A stretch of 64,000 bases of DNA, taken from contig NZ_CP152407.1 of assembly GCF_038958875.1 (NCBI RefSeq), forward strand, positions 1,433,501 to 1,497,500, in the 5' to 3' direction. Origin of the DNA: Acidovorax sp. FHTAMBA (GTDB taxonomy: Bacteria; Pseudomonadota; Gammaproteobacteria; Burkholderiales; Burkholderiaceae_C). The notes under the pieces were generated by a model. It ran no database searches and was not told the origin of the DNA. It was given only the letters and a program-made list of their open reading frames with translations. Shown here piece by piece: positions 8,625-17,311 of this stretch. The translations under genes were made by a program, and so were the position numbers. Positions within the stretch are counted from its first letter, which is position 1. Every line of letters starts with the position of its first letter.

Positions 8625-9806
8625 TTAGCCCAGAACCGTCTGCGCGACGATGTTGCGTTGAACTTCATTGCTGCCACCGTAGATGGTGGTTTTGCGCAGG
8701 TTGAAGTAGGTGGACGCCAGCGGCGCGTTGGCAGTGACGCCGCCGGGGAAGTTGCCCTGCCAGCCCGCCTCCATGGCCTCTTCGATGAAAGGCATGGCAA
8801 AGGGGCCTGCGGCCAGCATCATCAGCTCGGCGTAACGCTGCTGGATCTCGCTGCCCTTGATCTTGAGCAGGCCCGCGATGTCGAGCGAGTTCTTGCCCGA
8901 TTTTTCGGCCGACAGCACGCGCAGCACCAGCATTTCGAGGGCCACGATGTCCACTTCCAGCAGGGCGATCTGGTCGCGGAAGCGCAGGTCATCCCACACG
9001 CCTTCGGTCTTGGCGATGCGCTTCAAGCGCTCCAATTCGCGCTTGCTGCGGTTCACGTCGGCGATGTTGGTGCGCTCGTGGCTCAGCAGGTGCTTGGCGT
9101 AGGTCCAGCCCTTGTTCTCTTCGCCGATCAGGTTTTCGGCAGGCACTTCGACGTTGTCGAAGAACACTTCGTTCACCTCGCATTCGCCATCCAGCAGCTT
9201 GATGGGGCGCACGGTGACGCCCTTGGACTTCATGTCGAGCAGCAGGAAGGAGATGCCGGTCTGGGGCTTGCCCTCGGCGCTGGTGCGCACCAGGTTGAAC
9301 ATCCAGTCGCCATGCTGGCCCAGGGTGGTCCAGGTCTTTTGGCCGTTGACGATGTATTTGTCGCCCACGCGCTCGGCGCGGGTCTTGACGCTGGCCAGGT
9401 CCGAGCCCGAGCCGGGTTCGCTGTAGCCCTGGCTCCACCAGACTTCGCCGCTGGCGATGCCGGGCAAAAAGCGCTTTTGCTGCTCGGCGTTGCCAAACGC
9501 CATGATCACCGGGGCCACCATCACCGGGCCAAACGGCACGATACGGGGCGCGCCGGCCAGGGCGCATTCTTCTTCGAACAGGTGCTTTTGCACGGCCGTC
9601 CAGCCGGGGCCGCCAAACTCTTTGGGCCAGCCAAAGCCCAGCCAGCCTTTCTTGCCCAGGATCTTGGCCCATCCCTGCAGATCGTCGCGGGTCAGGCGCA
9701 GGGCGTTGTGGACCTTGTGCGAAATTTCTTTCGGTAGGTTAGCTTGAACCCAGGCGCGAATCTCTTCGCGGAAAGCCTGTTCTTCGGGGGTGAATGCGAG
9801 ATCCAT
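8625..9806 (-). CDS. Acyl-CoA dehydrogenase (PimC-like, large subunit)
   Basis: 393 aa from the ATG at 9806 (MDLAFTPEEQAFREEIRAW), which has GGAGACAAACCG in front. Family features: GFGWPKEFGGPGW, the FAD/substrate block WSQGYSEPGSGSDLAS, the KTWTTLGQHGDWMF strand and the C-terminal YGGSNEVQRNIVAQ. It oxidises an acyl-CoA to the enoyl-CoA and passes electrons to ETF. It is the first gene of a two-gene operon with the small-subunit homologue. No CoA ligase, thiolase or regulator sits alongside, so the pathway cannot be named from context. Confidence 0.87.
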   Translation of the reverse strand: MDLAFTPEEQAFREEIRAWVQANLPKEISHKVHNALRLTRDDLQGWAKILGKKGWLGFGWPKEFGGPGWTAVQKHLFEEECALAGAPRIVPFGPVMVAPVIMAFGNAEQQKRFLPGIASGEVWWSQGYSEPGSGSDLASVKTRAERVGDKYIVNGQKTWTTLGQHGDWMFNLVRTSAEGKPQTGISFLLLDMKSKGVTVRPIKLLDGECEVNEVFFDNVEVPAENLIGEENKGWTYAKHLLSHERTNIADVNRSKRELERLKRIAKTEGVWDDLRFRDQIALLEVDIVALEMLVLRVLSAEKSGKNSLDIAGLLKIKGSEIQQRYAELMMLAAGPFAMPFIEEAMEAGWQGNFPGGVTANAPLASTYFNLRKTTIYGGSNEVQRNIVAQTVLG

Positions 9807-9852
9807 CGGTTTGTCTCCAAGTGATCCCGCAGTTGTAGCACGGTCGTTCGTT

Positions 9853-10554
9853 TTATTCCTGTCCGGGTTGTGACATTGGACTGAAGTCAGGGGAAATGCC
9901 CAGCTCGGCGCACAGACGCTGCACGGTGTTGCGCAGGCTTGCCACTTCGGCCTCCAGGGCGTCCACGCGGGCCTGCAGCGCAGGCGATGGGCTGGAGCCA
10001 GCGCCGCCTGCGGGCGCATGGCTGGCGGTGGTGTCCTCCGGCCCGCACATCAAATGCGCCCAGCGCTGCTCGCGCGCGCCGGGTGCGCGGGGCAGCTGAA
10101 CGACCAGCGGGCCGCCCTTTTCGGCGCTGCGCTCCTGCAGCTCGTCCAGAAAGGCCTCGACAGAGGAGATGTCGGCAAAGCGGTACCAGCGCTCGGCGTT
10201 GATGCGCAGCTCGCCCGCCGTCTGCGGGCCACGCAGCATGAGCAGGCCCAGCAGCACGGCCGATTGCTCGGGCACGCCCACGCCGCGCTGGAAGTTGTGT
10301 TCCCAGCGGGTGGTGCGGTTGCCGCTGCTCTCAAACGCCAGCGTCAGCAACTTGAGCGAATCCAGGGCTTCCTGCGCCTCGGCGTCACTCAGGTTCATCA
10401 CCGGGTCGCGGCTGGTTTTTTGGTTGCAGCCGGTGACCAGGCCGTTGAGCGACATGGGGTAGCTGTCGGGCACGGTGCGCGCCTTTTCCATCAGGGTGGC
10501 GAGCACGCGGGCTTCGTGGGGGGTGAGGGGGCGGATGGCGGGGTCGAAGGGCAT
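9853..10554 (-). CDS. YceH family protein (DUF480/UPF0502)
   Basis: 233 aa, with the family's N-terminal winged-helix pair (LTPHEARVLATLMEKARTVPDSYP, then TGCNQKTSRDPVMNLSDAEA) and a second winged-helix around residues 100-140. The C-terminus from about residue 195 contains a short coiled coil (ALEAEVASLRNTVQRLCAELG). The molecular role of YceH is not established; the folds suggest nucleic-acid binding. It stands alone, with a 283-bp gap to the divergent purN in which I see nothing beyond GC-rich sequence. Confidence 0.85.
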   Translation of the reverse strand: MPFDPAIRPLTPHEARVLATLMEKARTVPDSYPMSLNGLVTGCNQKTSRDPVMNLSDAEAQEALDSLKLLTLAFESSGNRTTRWEHNFQRGVGVPEQSAVLLGLLMLRGPQTAGELRINAERWYRFADISSVEAFLDELQERSAEKGGPLVVQLPRAPGAREQRWAHLMCGPEDTTASHAPAGGAGSSPSPALQARVDALEAEVASLRNTVQRLCAELGISPDFSPMSQPGQE

Positions 10555-10837
10555 GAGGAGGCTGTCGGGCTTGGGGTTGGCGCTGCGTTGTGCGACAGAG
10601 TATGCAGGCTAGGCGCCCAGCGCAAGCTGCACTGGCTGTGCAGCGAGCATGGGCAACGCCGCCTGCGTGCTCTGTCGCACAACCCTTCGGGCCGCCGCCT
10701 GGGGCCGCCATGCTGCGTTGCGGGTTCGTTGTGTGGCTGGGCCACACGGCCTCACCCGCGCCTTGCCTGGCACCCCCAGGCGGTGGCGCAGGGCCAACCC
10801 CAAGCTCGACAGCCTCCTAGATAATCCGTGGCAATTT

Positions 10838-11419
10838 ATGAAGAACATCGTCATTCTGATCTCTGGCGGTGGCTCCAACATGGCCACCATCGTGCGTACC
10901 GCACAACAGGAGCACTGGGAGCAGCGCTACGGCGCCCGCGTCGCGGCCGTCATCAGCAACAAGCCCGATGCTGGCGGGCTGGTGTTTGCGCGGGAGCAGG
11001 GCATTGCCACGGAGGTACTCGACCACAAGGCCTTTGCCAGCCGCGAAGCGTTTGATGCCGAGTTGGCCGCCACCATCGACCGCCACCAGCCCGCCCTGGT
11101 GGTGCTGGCCGGTTTCATGCGCATCCTGACGCCAGGTTTTGTGGCTCATTACGCCGGGCGGCTCATCAACATCCACCCTTCGTTGCTGCCCGCTTTTACC
11201 GGGCTGCACACGCACCAGCGCGCCATCGATGCGGGCTGCAAGTTTGCGGGCGTGACGGTGCACCAGGTGACGGCAGAGCTGGATGTGGGCCCCATCCTGG
11301 ACCAGGCCGTGGTGCCGGTGCTGCCGGGCGACACGGCCGAGGCGCTGGCCGCCCGGGTGCTGACGCAGGAGCATGTGATCTACCCCCGCGCCGTGCGGGC
11401 GCTGGTGCAGGTGCTGTGA
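10838..11419 (+). CDS. purN: Phosphoribosylglycinamide formyltransferase
   Basis: Third step of purine synthesis: transfers a formyl group from 10-formyl-THF to GAR. The 193-aa protein has the N-terminal ILISGGGSNM loop, the catalytic block GRLINIHPSLLPAF (His and the preceding Asn) and VTAELDVGPILDQ with the essential Asp. Its length matches the family. The start ATG at 10838 has no clear Shine-Dalgarno; a GATAAT hexamer 12 bases upstream suggests a very short leader. Confidence 0.96.
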   Translation: MKNIVILISGGGSNMATIVRTAQQEHWEQRYGARVAAVISNKPDAGGLVFAREQGIATEVLDHKAFASREAFDAELAATIDRHQPALVVLAGFMRILTPGFVAHYAGRLINIHPSLLPAFTGLHTHQRAIDAGCKFAGVTVHQVTAELDVGPILDQAVVPVLPGDTAEALAARVLTQEHVIYPRAVRALVQVL

Positions 11420-11442
11420 TTCACCGCTGCCGATGGAAGCAT

Positions 11443-11511
11443 TTGCTATTTAAATAATAGCTGCTCGCGCTTTATGGATAAGAGCTATAGCCTGTTTTTA
11501 TTGAATTTTCA
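11443..11511 (+). repeat. Dispersed palindromic repeat, copy 3 (between convergent genes)
   Basis: Reads TTGCTATTTAAATAATAGCT, then GCTCGCGCTTT, AAGAGCTATAGCC and a T-rich tail. It lies between the purN stop and the DUF1653 stop, overlapping the latter's last codon. The strong hairpin followed by TGTTTTTATT may serve as a terminator for purN. Confidence 0.65.
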
Positions 11512-11760
11512 GTCCGGGCCGACATCGTCGCACCGCTCAAAGCGGGGGCGCATCTGACCCTCCACAGACACCCGTTCGAGAAACATGGCGGCGGGCCGCA
11601 CCCACAGCCCCCGCTGGCCATACAGCGCGCGGTACAGCGTCATGGGCTCCAGCGTCTCGCTGTGGCGCACGGTGTCAATCACCTCGTACAGCATGCCCTT
11701 GTAGTGGCAGTACAGGCCGGGCGGAGTGCGGATGAGTTCGGGCAAGTCGTCGTCGGTCAT
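11509..11760 (-). CDS. DUF1653 family small protein
   Basis: 83 aa from the ATG at 11760. The core PPGLYCHYKGMLYEVIDTVR followed by PMTLYRALYGQRGLWVRP is characteristic of the DUF1653 family, small beta-rich proteins of unknown function. The C-terminus RFERCDDVGPD is encoded across the end of a dispersed repeat copy. Convergent with purN and divergent from the M48 peptidase gene. Confidence 0.8.
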   Translation of the reverse strand: MTDDDLPELIRTPPGLYCHYKGMLYEVIDTVRHSETLEPMTLYRALYGQRGLWVRPAAMFLERVSVEGQMRPRFERCDDVGPD

Positions 11761-11829
11761 GGTGCAGAGTGGGGCGTGTGAGTGGTTAGGATGGCGGCTG
11801 ACAAAAACAATCGAGAGTGAGGGAAGCCC

Positions 11830-13683
11830 GTGGATCAGGCAGATTTTGTGCACCTGGTGCGCATGAGCGAGCATGCCAGCGCCGACAACAGCCGCGCATA
11901 CCGCCGCAGTGTGGCCGCCTTTGCGGCGCTTGGCTACGTGTGGGTGCTGGGCTGTCTGGGGCTGGCGGCGGGCATCTTGCTGTGGGTGGTACCGCAGATG
12001 CTGCAGGGCAGGTTTCGTTTTGCGATGGTGTGGCTTCTGCTGGGGGCTGCCGGGCTGCTGTGGATCAGCCTGCGGGCCCTGTGGGTGCGCTTTGATGCCC
12101 CGGAGGGCGTGGAGATCACCGCGCTGGAGGCGCCCGAGCTGTTTGAGGCGCTGGAGCGCATCCGCCGCAAGATCAAGGGCCCGCCCATCCACAAGGTCAC
12201 GCTGAACGACGAGTTCAATGCCAGCATCCAGCAGCTGCCCAAGTACGGCCTGCTGGGTGGCGCCGTCAACCACCTGAGCATTGGCCTGCCTTTGCTGATG
12301 GCGCTGGACCGGCCGCGTTTTCTCGCCGTGCTGGCGCACGAGTATGGCCATCTGCGGGGGGACCATGGCCGGTTTGCGGCCTGGATTTACCGCACGCGCC
12401 AGTCGTGGATGCGGCTGAACCACAGCCTGGCCGACGACGAGGGCCCGGTGGCCGCTGCCACGCAGGCCTTCATGCGCTGGTACTTTCCTCGCTTTTCGGC
12501 CAAGACCTTTGCGCTGGCCCGCCAGGACGAATACGAGGCTGACCGCATTGCGGGCAAGCTCTTGGGCCGCGATGTGACCGCCGCCGCACTGGCCGAAATC
12601 GAAATCCGGGGCGCCGCACTGCAGGCAGAGTTCTGGGGCAACCACTGGTGCGCAGCCGCTGGCAACCCGTTGCCGGTGGGCCCGTATCGCGGCATGCGCC
12701 GCTACCTCGCGCAAGCGCCAGACGCGGCCTTTGCCAACGACGCATTGCGCCAGGCGCTCAAACGCCTGAGCAGTGTGGACGACACCCACCCCGGCCTGCG
12801 CGACCGTATCGAAGCGCTGGATGCCACGCCCACGCTGCCAGACTGGTCCCGCGGCAACGCCCTTGCCTTGCTGGGAGAAGATGCCAAACGGTGGATCAAA
12901 CACTTCGACAAACAATGGTGTCGTGACAACGCCACCGAGTGGAAGCAGCACCACGCCTGGCTGGGCCGGGTGCGTGCACGGGCGGATGCCCTGGTGGCGA
13001 TGGTGGCGCAGGCCAGTGCTGCAGATCTGGTGGAGCTGGCGCGCCTCAAGCGCCATCTGGATCCCCATGCCGATGTGCGAGCGCTGTACGAAATGGCGCT
13101 GGAGCGCAGCCCCGAATACGCGCCGGCACTGTGTGGCCTGGTGCGCTGCCTGCCCGAGGACGACCGCGACGGCAAGCTCAAGCTGGTGCACCGGGTGTGG
13201 GAGGCGGGCAGCAATGACCGCTACTGGGCCGCGCGCACCGCGCTGGCCGAGCTGGAAACGCCTCGCTTGGGGCTGGACCATGACGCTGCGGCCTTCAAGC
13301 AGTGGCGCAAGCGGCTGGAGCGCGCGCAGGAGTCCGAAGAGCGCGCCTGGGAAGAGCTGTCGGGCACTTCGTTCTTCAGCCAGATCGCGCGGCACGACCT
13401 GAGCCCCTTCGAGCTGGCCGAGCTGCAGTCCGAACTGGCCCGCTGCGCGCCGCTCACCCGCTGCTGGCTGGTGCGCAAGAACCTGCGCGAACATCCGCAG
13501 CGCCGGGCCTATCTGGTTTTTGTGGAACTGCCGGGCATGGACGATGAAAGCCGCTACCACCTGTGCCGTGCCCTGGAGCGCAATCTGAGCCTTCCCGGAC
13601 CCGCACTGGCACTGTGGGCGGGTGAATCGCCCACGCTCAAGGAAATCCAGCGTTATGCGTTCGATCCGATCCATACCCGTTGA
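11830..13683 (+). CDS. M48 family metallopeptidase, membrane-anchored
   Basis: 617 aa. Two hydrophobic segments near residues 36-58 and 66-84 place it in the inner membrane. The zinc site is VLAHEYGHLRGDH (HExxH plus flank) with the third ligand in RQDEYEADRIAGKLLG. The 300-residue C-terminal region is helical and repeat-like (ALYEMALERSPEYAPALCGLV), resembling TPR. I use the GTG at 11830 (VDQADFVHLV) because GAGGGAAG precedes it. Likely a membrane-protein quality-control protease; the substrate is unknown. Confidence 0.82.
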   Translation: MDQADFVHLVRMSEHASADNSRAYRRSVAAFAALGYVWVLGCLGLAAGILLWVVPQMLQGRFRFAMVWLLLGAAGLLWISLRALWVRFDAPEGVEITALEAPELFEALERIRRKIKGPPIHKVTLNDEFNASIQQLPKYGLLGGAVNHLSIGLPLLMALDRPRFLAVLAHEYGHLRGDHGRFAAWIYRTRQSWMRLNHSLADDEGPVAAATQAFMRWYFPRFSAKTFALARQDEYEADRIAGKLLGRDVTAAALAEIEIRGAALQAEFWGNHWCAAAGNPLPVGPYRGMRRYLAQAPDAAFANDALRQALKRLSSVDDTHPGLRDRIEALDATPTLPDWSRGNALALLGEDAKRWIKHFDKQWCRDNATEWKQHHAWLGRVRARADALVAMVAQASAADLVELARLKRHLDPHADVRALYEMALERSPEYAPALCGLVRCLPEDDRDGKLKLVHRVWEAGSNDRYWAARTALAELETPRLGLDHDAAAFKQWRKRLERAQESEERAWEELSGTSFFSQIARHDLSPFELAELQSELARCAPLTRCWLVRKNLREHPQRRAYLVFVELPGMDDESRYHLCRALERNLSLPGPALALWAGESPTLKEIQRYAFDPIHTR

Positions 13684-13809
13684 TCGCCAACTTTTGCTAG
13701 TCCCTGCTTCTCCTTTTTCGTCTGCACGGTGAGTTGCACACGATGATGGAGACTGGCGCGGGCCCAGCCCAGTGCCACCGTGGAACTGGCTTCGCCAGGC
13801 CGCCGGTGG

Positions 13810-13850
13810 CGTCCCCCTGCGGGGGATGACGCGAAGCGGCTCAGGGGGTG
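13810..13850. repeat. GC-rich inverted repeat upstream of the RNA methyltransferase
   Basis: CCCCCTGCGGGGG followed about 20 bases later by CAGGGGG gives two competing hairpins. It looks like a short intergenic REP-type element, but only this one clear copy is in the window. Confidence 0.4.
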
Positions 13851-13862
13851 GACAATACGGGG

Positions 13863-15137
13863 ATGCATCCCAAAGTTCTTCTCGACGCCTGCGCCGAACT
13901 GATCAGGCTCACCCTCACGTTTGAACACCCCGCCGATGCGGTGGTGTCACGATTTTTCCGCGACAACCGGGGCCTGGGCCCCCGCGAGCGGGCCACGCTG
14001 GCCGAAACGGTCTACACCGTGCTGCGCAAAAAGCTGCTGTTCGACCACATGGCGCCCTCGGGCTCGGGGCCCAAGGAGCGCCGCCTGGCCATCCTGGGCT
14101 TTCACGGCCCCCGCGACTTCCTCAAGAGCGCACTGACCGACCAGGAAAAGAACTGGCTCGACCAGTGCGACGCCGTCACGGTCGATGATCTGATGGAACG
14201 CCACCGCCACAACCTGCCCGAATGGCTGGTCAAGCCCCTCAAGGACCAGCTGGGCGACGGCTTCTGGCCCCTGGTGGAGAGCCTGGCGCAGAGCGCACCG
14301 CTGGATTTGCGCGTCAATGCCCTCAAAGACAAGCGTGCCGACGTGCAAAAGGAGCTCGCCAAGGCCGGTATCAAGGCCAGCCCCACGCCGTATTCGCCCT
14401 GGGGCCTGCGCATTGATGACAAGCCTGCGCTGACCAAGCTGGATGCATTCACGCGCGGTGCCATCGAGGTGCAAGATGAAGGCTCGCAGCTGCTTGCGCT
14501 GCTGCTGGACGCCAAGCGTGGCGAGATGGTGGTGGATTTTTGTGCCGGTGCTGGCGGCAAGACACTGGCCATCGGGGCCGGCATGCGCAGCACGGGGCGC
14601 CTGTATGCGTTTGATGTGTCGGCGCACCGTCTGGATGCCCTAAAACCGCGTCTCGCCCGCAGCGGCCTGTCGAACGTGCACCCCGCGGCCATTGCCCACG
14701 AGCGTGATGACCGCGTCAAGCGGCTGGCGGGCAAGATCGACCGCGTGCTGGTGGACGCGCCGTGTTCGGGCCTGGGAACGCTGCGCCGCAATCCCGACCT
14801 CAAATGGCGCCAGTCGCCCAAATCCATCGAAGAGCTGGTGGCCAAGCAGACCGCCATTCTGGACAGCGCAGCGCGCCTGCTCAAGCCGGGCGGCCGCTTG
14901 GTATATGCCACCTGCAGCATCCTGCCGCAGGAAAACGAGGCGATTGCCGAGGCGTTCAGTGCGTCGCACCCTGACTTTGAACTGCAGGATGCTGGTGGTT
15001 TGCTGGAGCAGCTCAAGGTCGAAGGCGCCAAGGGGCTGTGCAGTGGCGGCGAATCCGGCACTGTTTATCTGCGCCTTTGGCCCCATGTGCACCAGACAGA
15101 TGGGTTCTTTGCCGCAATATGGTGCAAAAAGAGCTGA
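13863..15137 (+). CDS. RsmB/NOP-type RNA (cytosine-5) methyltransferase
   Basis: 424 aa. The N-terminal helical domain resembles the NusB-like part of RsmB. The C-terminal Rossmann domain has motif I VDFCAGAGGKTLAIGAGM, the motif IV active site VDAPCSGLGTLRRNPD and the motif VI cysteine in YATCSILPQEN, the two Cys expected of m5C RNA methyltransferases. It most likely modifies 16S rRNA, though RsmF-like alternatives cannot be excluded. The ATG at 13863 is chosen over a GTG five codons earlier. There is no good Shine-Dalgarno, but a GACAAT hexamer ends six bases upstream of the ATG. Confidence 0.88.
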   Translation: MHPKVLLDACAELIRLTLTFEHPADAVVSRFFRDNRGLGPRERATLAETVYTVLRKKLLFDHMAPSGSGPKERRLAILGFHGPRDFLKSALTDQEKNWLDQCDAVTVDDLMERHRHNLPEWLVKPLKDQLGDGFWPLVESLAQSAPLDLRVNALKDKRADVQKELAKAGIKASPTPYSPWGLRIDDKPALTKLDAFTRGAIEVQDEGSQLLALLLDAKRGEMVVDFCAGAGGKTLAIGAGMRSTGRLYAFDVSAHRLDALKPRLARSGLSNVHPAAIAHERDDRVKRLAGKIDRVLVDAPCSGLGTLRRNPDLKWRQSPKSIEELVAKQTAILDSAARLLKPGGRLVYATCSILPQENEAIAEAFSASHPDFELQDAGGLLEQLKVEGAKGLCSGGESGTVYLRLWPHVHQTDGFFAAIWCKKS

Positions 15138-15272
15138 CTTGATAGCTTAAAGCCGCTAAACCAGCGCTAAAACTGTGGATGCCCCTGAACCAATGTCAGG
15201 TTGCCCACTCTAAAATTGAGCGGTTGCTCCTTTGGTGGAGCTTGATTTCTTTGTGTAGTAAGGCTGTTGAAT

Positions 15273-16487
15273 ATGTTGTTACCCGATTGGGCGGTACTGA
15301 ATGCTGCCATTGACTGGCTGGGGCATGGGTTGTGGGACCTGACCTGGTGGCAGATCGTTCTGTATACCCTTGCCACCACCCATATCACCATTGCAGCGGT
15401 CACGATCTTCCTGCACCGCGCGCAGGCCCACCGGGCGTTGGATCTGCACGCCATCCCTTCGCATTTCTTCCGCTTCTGGCTGTGGATTGGGACCGGCATG
15501 GTCACCAAGGAATGGGTGGCCATCCATCGCAAGCACCACGCCAAGTGTGAAACCGTGGACGATCCTCACAGCCCCCAGACCCGCGGCCTGGATACCGTGA
15601 TGTGGCGCGGCGCCGAGCTGTACCGCGCGGAGTCCAAGAACATGGAAACCATCAAGAAGTTCGGCCACGGCACGCCCGACGACTGGATGGAGCGCAACGT
15701 GTACACCCGCTATGGCTGGCAGGGCGTGGGTCTCATGCTGATTCTCAATCTCGCCCTGTTCGGTGCTTTGGGTGCTGCTGTCTGGGCGGTGCAGATGCTC
15801 TGGATCCCATTCTGGGCGGCCGGTGTGGTCAATGGTGTGGGCCACTACTGGGGCTACCGCAATTTTGAAGCGCAGGATGCCAGCACCAACCTGTCGCCTT
15901 GGGGCATCATCATTGGTGGCGAAGAGCTGCACAACAACCACCACACGTACCCCACGGCTGCCAAGTTCTCGGTCAAGCCGTATGAATTTGACATTGGCTG
16001 GCTGTACATCAGCCTCATGAAGAAAATCGGCTGGGCCACGGTGAAGAAGGTGCCGCCCAAGCTGCAACTGGGCGATGTGAAGCCCGTGGCCGATGAAAAG
16101 ACGCTGGAAGCGTTGATTGCCAACCGCTACGAAGTGATGGCGGGCTACGCGCGCGGCGTGCGCAAAGCCTGCAAGGACGAGATTGCCGCGCTGCAGGCCC
16201 GTCAGGCTGATGCCTCGGTGCTCAAGGCTGCCAAACGCTGGCTGCACCGCGATGTCGAGAAAGTCCCGGTGGTGGCGCTTCCCCAGCTGGCCCAGGCCCG
16301 AGCTGCGCACCCTGCGCTCGACAAGATGGTGACCATGCGTGAGGAACTGCGCCAGTTGTGGTTGAACACGTCGCAATCACGCGAGCAGCTCACGGCGGAC
16401 CTGCAGGCATGGTGCCGCCGGGCCGAAGACAGTGGTATTGCGGCCCTGCGTGATTTCTCCATCAGGCTGCGTGCTGCACGCGTCTGA
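15273..16487 (+). CDS. Membrane fatty-acid (acyl) desaturase
   Basis: 404 aa with three histidine boxes of the membrane di-iron desaturases: HRAQAHRALDLH, WVAIHRKHHAKC and GEELHNNHHTYP. Hydrophobic pairs flank the first box and lie at about residues 150-190. It is expected to put a delta-9-type double bond into acyl chains and so tune membrane fluidity. The C-terminal 130 residues (from about VKKVPPKLQLGD) are soluble, charged and helical, longer than in minimal desaturases. The ATG at 15273 is preferred over a TTG two codons upstream; a weak AAGG lies ahead. Confidence 0.88.
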   Translation: MLLPDWAVLNAAIDWLGHGLWDLTWWQIVLYTLATTHITIAAVTIFLHRAQAHRALDLHAIPSHFFRFWLWIGTGMVTKEWVAIHRKHHAKCETVDDPHSPQTRGLDTVMWRGAELYRAESKNMETIKKFGHGTPDDWMERNVYTRYGWQGVGLMLILNLALFGALGAAVWAVQMLWIPFWAAGVVNGVGHYWGYRNFEAQDASTNLSPWGIIIGGEELHNNHHTYPTAAKFSVKPYEFDIGWLYISLMKKIGWATVKKVPPKLQLGDVKPVADEKTLEALIANRYEVMAGYARGVRKACKDEIAALQARQADASVLKAAKRWLHRDVEKVPVVALPQLAQARAAHPALDKMVTMREELRQLWLNTSQSREQLTADLQAWCRRAEDSGIAALRDFSIRLRAARV

Positions 16488-16548
16488 GCTGTCGCTGTTG
16501 TCGGGTTCTTGCGCCGGGTGCTGACGTACCCGGGCGATTCGGCTCCGA

Positions 16549-16588
16549 GCCGCTGCAGGGCATTGCGCCCCCAGCGGCCTTTTTTTTG
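16549..16588 (+). terminator. Rho-independent terminator after the desaturase
   Basis: GCCGCTG pairs with CAGCGGC around a 16-base loop, followed by eight T residues. It faces the rpmG terminator. Confidence 0.75.
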
Positions 16589-16646
16589 GGAGCCTCCTGG
16601 GTCGTATTCCACCGGTCCAATCCTGGGCAGAAATTGCGCGCCCATT

Positions 16647-16680
16647 AAAAAAAAACCGCCAGGCAGGACTGCCAGGCGGC
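16647..16680 (-). terminator. Rho-independent terminator of rpmB-rpmG
   Basis: On the minus strand a CCGCC/GGCGG plus GGCA/TGCC stem with one A-A mismatch is followed by nine T residues. It ends the L28-L33 message. Confidence 0.78.
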
Positions 16681-16708
16681 TTTCAGAAGACGAGAAGTCG
16701 AGGCTGAA

Positions 16709-16879
16709 TTACTTCAGCTTCATTTCCTTGTATTCCACATGCTTGCGAGCCTTGGGATCAAATTTCATGATCAGCATCTTCTCGGGCATGGTCTTCTTGT
16801 TCTTCGTCGTGGTGTAGAAGTGGCCGGTACCCGCAGTGGATTCCAGCTTGATCTTGTCGCGTCCGCCTTTGCTTGCCAT
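16709..16879 (-). CDS. rpmG: 50S ribosomal protein L33
   Basis: 56 aa: MASKGGRDKIKLEST, then TGHFYTTTKNKKT and KKFDP-like KFDPKARKHVEYKEMKLK. It lacks the CxxC zinc pairs, so it is the zinc-independent form. It lies 11 bp after rpmB in the standard rpmB-rpmG operon, with GGAGTA before the ATG. Confidence 0.97.
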   Translation of the reverse strand: MASKGGRDKIKLESTAGTGHFYTTTKNKKTMPEKMLIMKFDPKARKHVEYKEMKLK

Positions 16880-16890
16880 GGTGCTACTCC

Positions 16891-17124
16891 TTAAGCCTGG
16901 CCACGGGCGCGCAGGTCTGCGAGCACCGAGTCGATACCGTTCTTGTCGATCAAACGCAGTGCAGCGCTCGAAACGCGCAGGCGAACCCAGCGGTTTTCGG
17001 TCTCGACCCAGAAACGGCGGTATTGCAGGTTCGGCAGGAACCGGCGCTTGGTTTTGTTGTTGGCGTGGGAAACGTTGTTCCCGACCATGGGCTTCTTGCC
17101 CGTTACGTCGCAGACGCGTGCCAT
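16891..17124 (-). CDS. rpmB: 50S ribosomal protein L28
   Basis: 77 aa, MARVCDVTGKKPMVGNNVSH then NNKTKRRFLPNLQ and the C-terminal RVSSAALRLIDKNGID, the usual L28 length and pattern. Only the single N-terminal Cys is present, so there is no full zinc site. First gene of the rpmB-rpmG operon. Confidence 0.97.
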   Translation of the reverse strand: MARVCDVTGKKPMVGNNVSHANNKTKRRFLPNLQYRRFWVETENRWVRLRVSSAALRLIDKNGIDSVLADLRARGQA

Positions 17125-17311
17125 GAGGACACTCCGATACTTTTTAACGGCCGTTCGCTGGGCCCTGGGCTTGTTTGCCCAGGTTGGCTTGCGGCCTCAC
17201 CTCGCCAGAAAGGGTGGCGGTAACCCGATTGATTTGCCTGTTTCGAAAGGACCGTAAAAACGGGCCGACTTCAGCAAAGCCGCAGATTATAGCCTGCTGC
17301 CCAGTTTTTCA

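Noticed and set aside
7191..9737. An 848-codon open frame on the plus strand.
   Set aside because: It mirrors the hydrolase and both acyl-CoA dehydrogenase genes, which have full family motifs and good ribosome-binding sites.
15139..15175. TTGATAGCTTAAAGCCGCTAAAC-like sequence after the RNA methyltransferase gene as another repeat copy (seen as TTGATAGCTT and CCAGCGCT).
   Set aside because: Only short pieces match and neither hairpin pairs well, so I left it out of the copy count.
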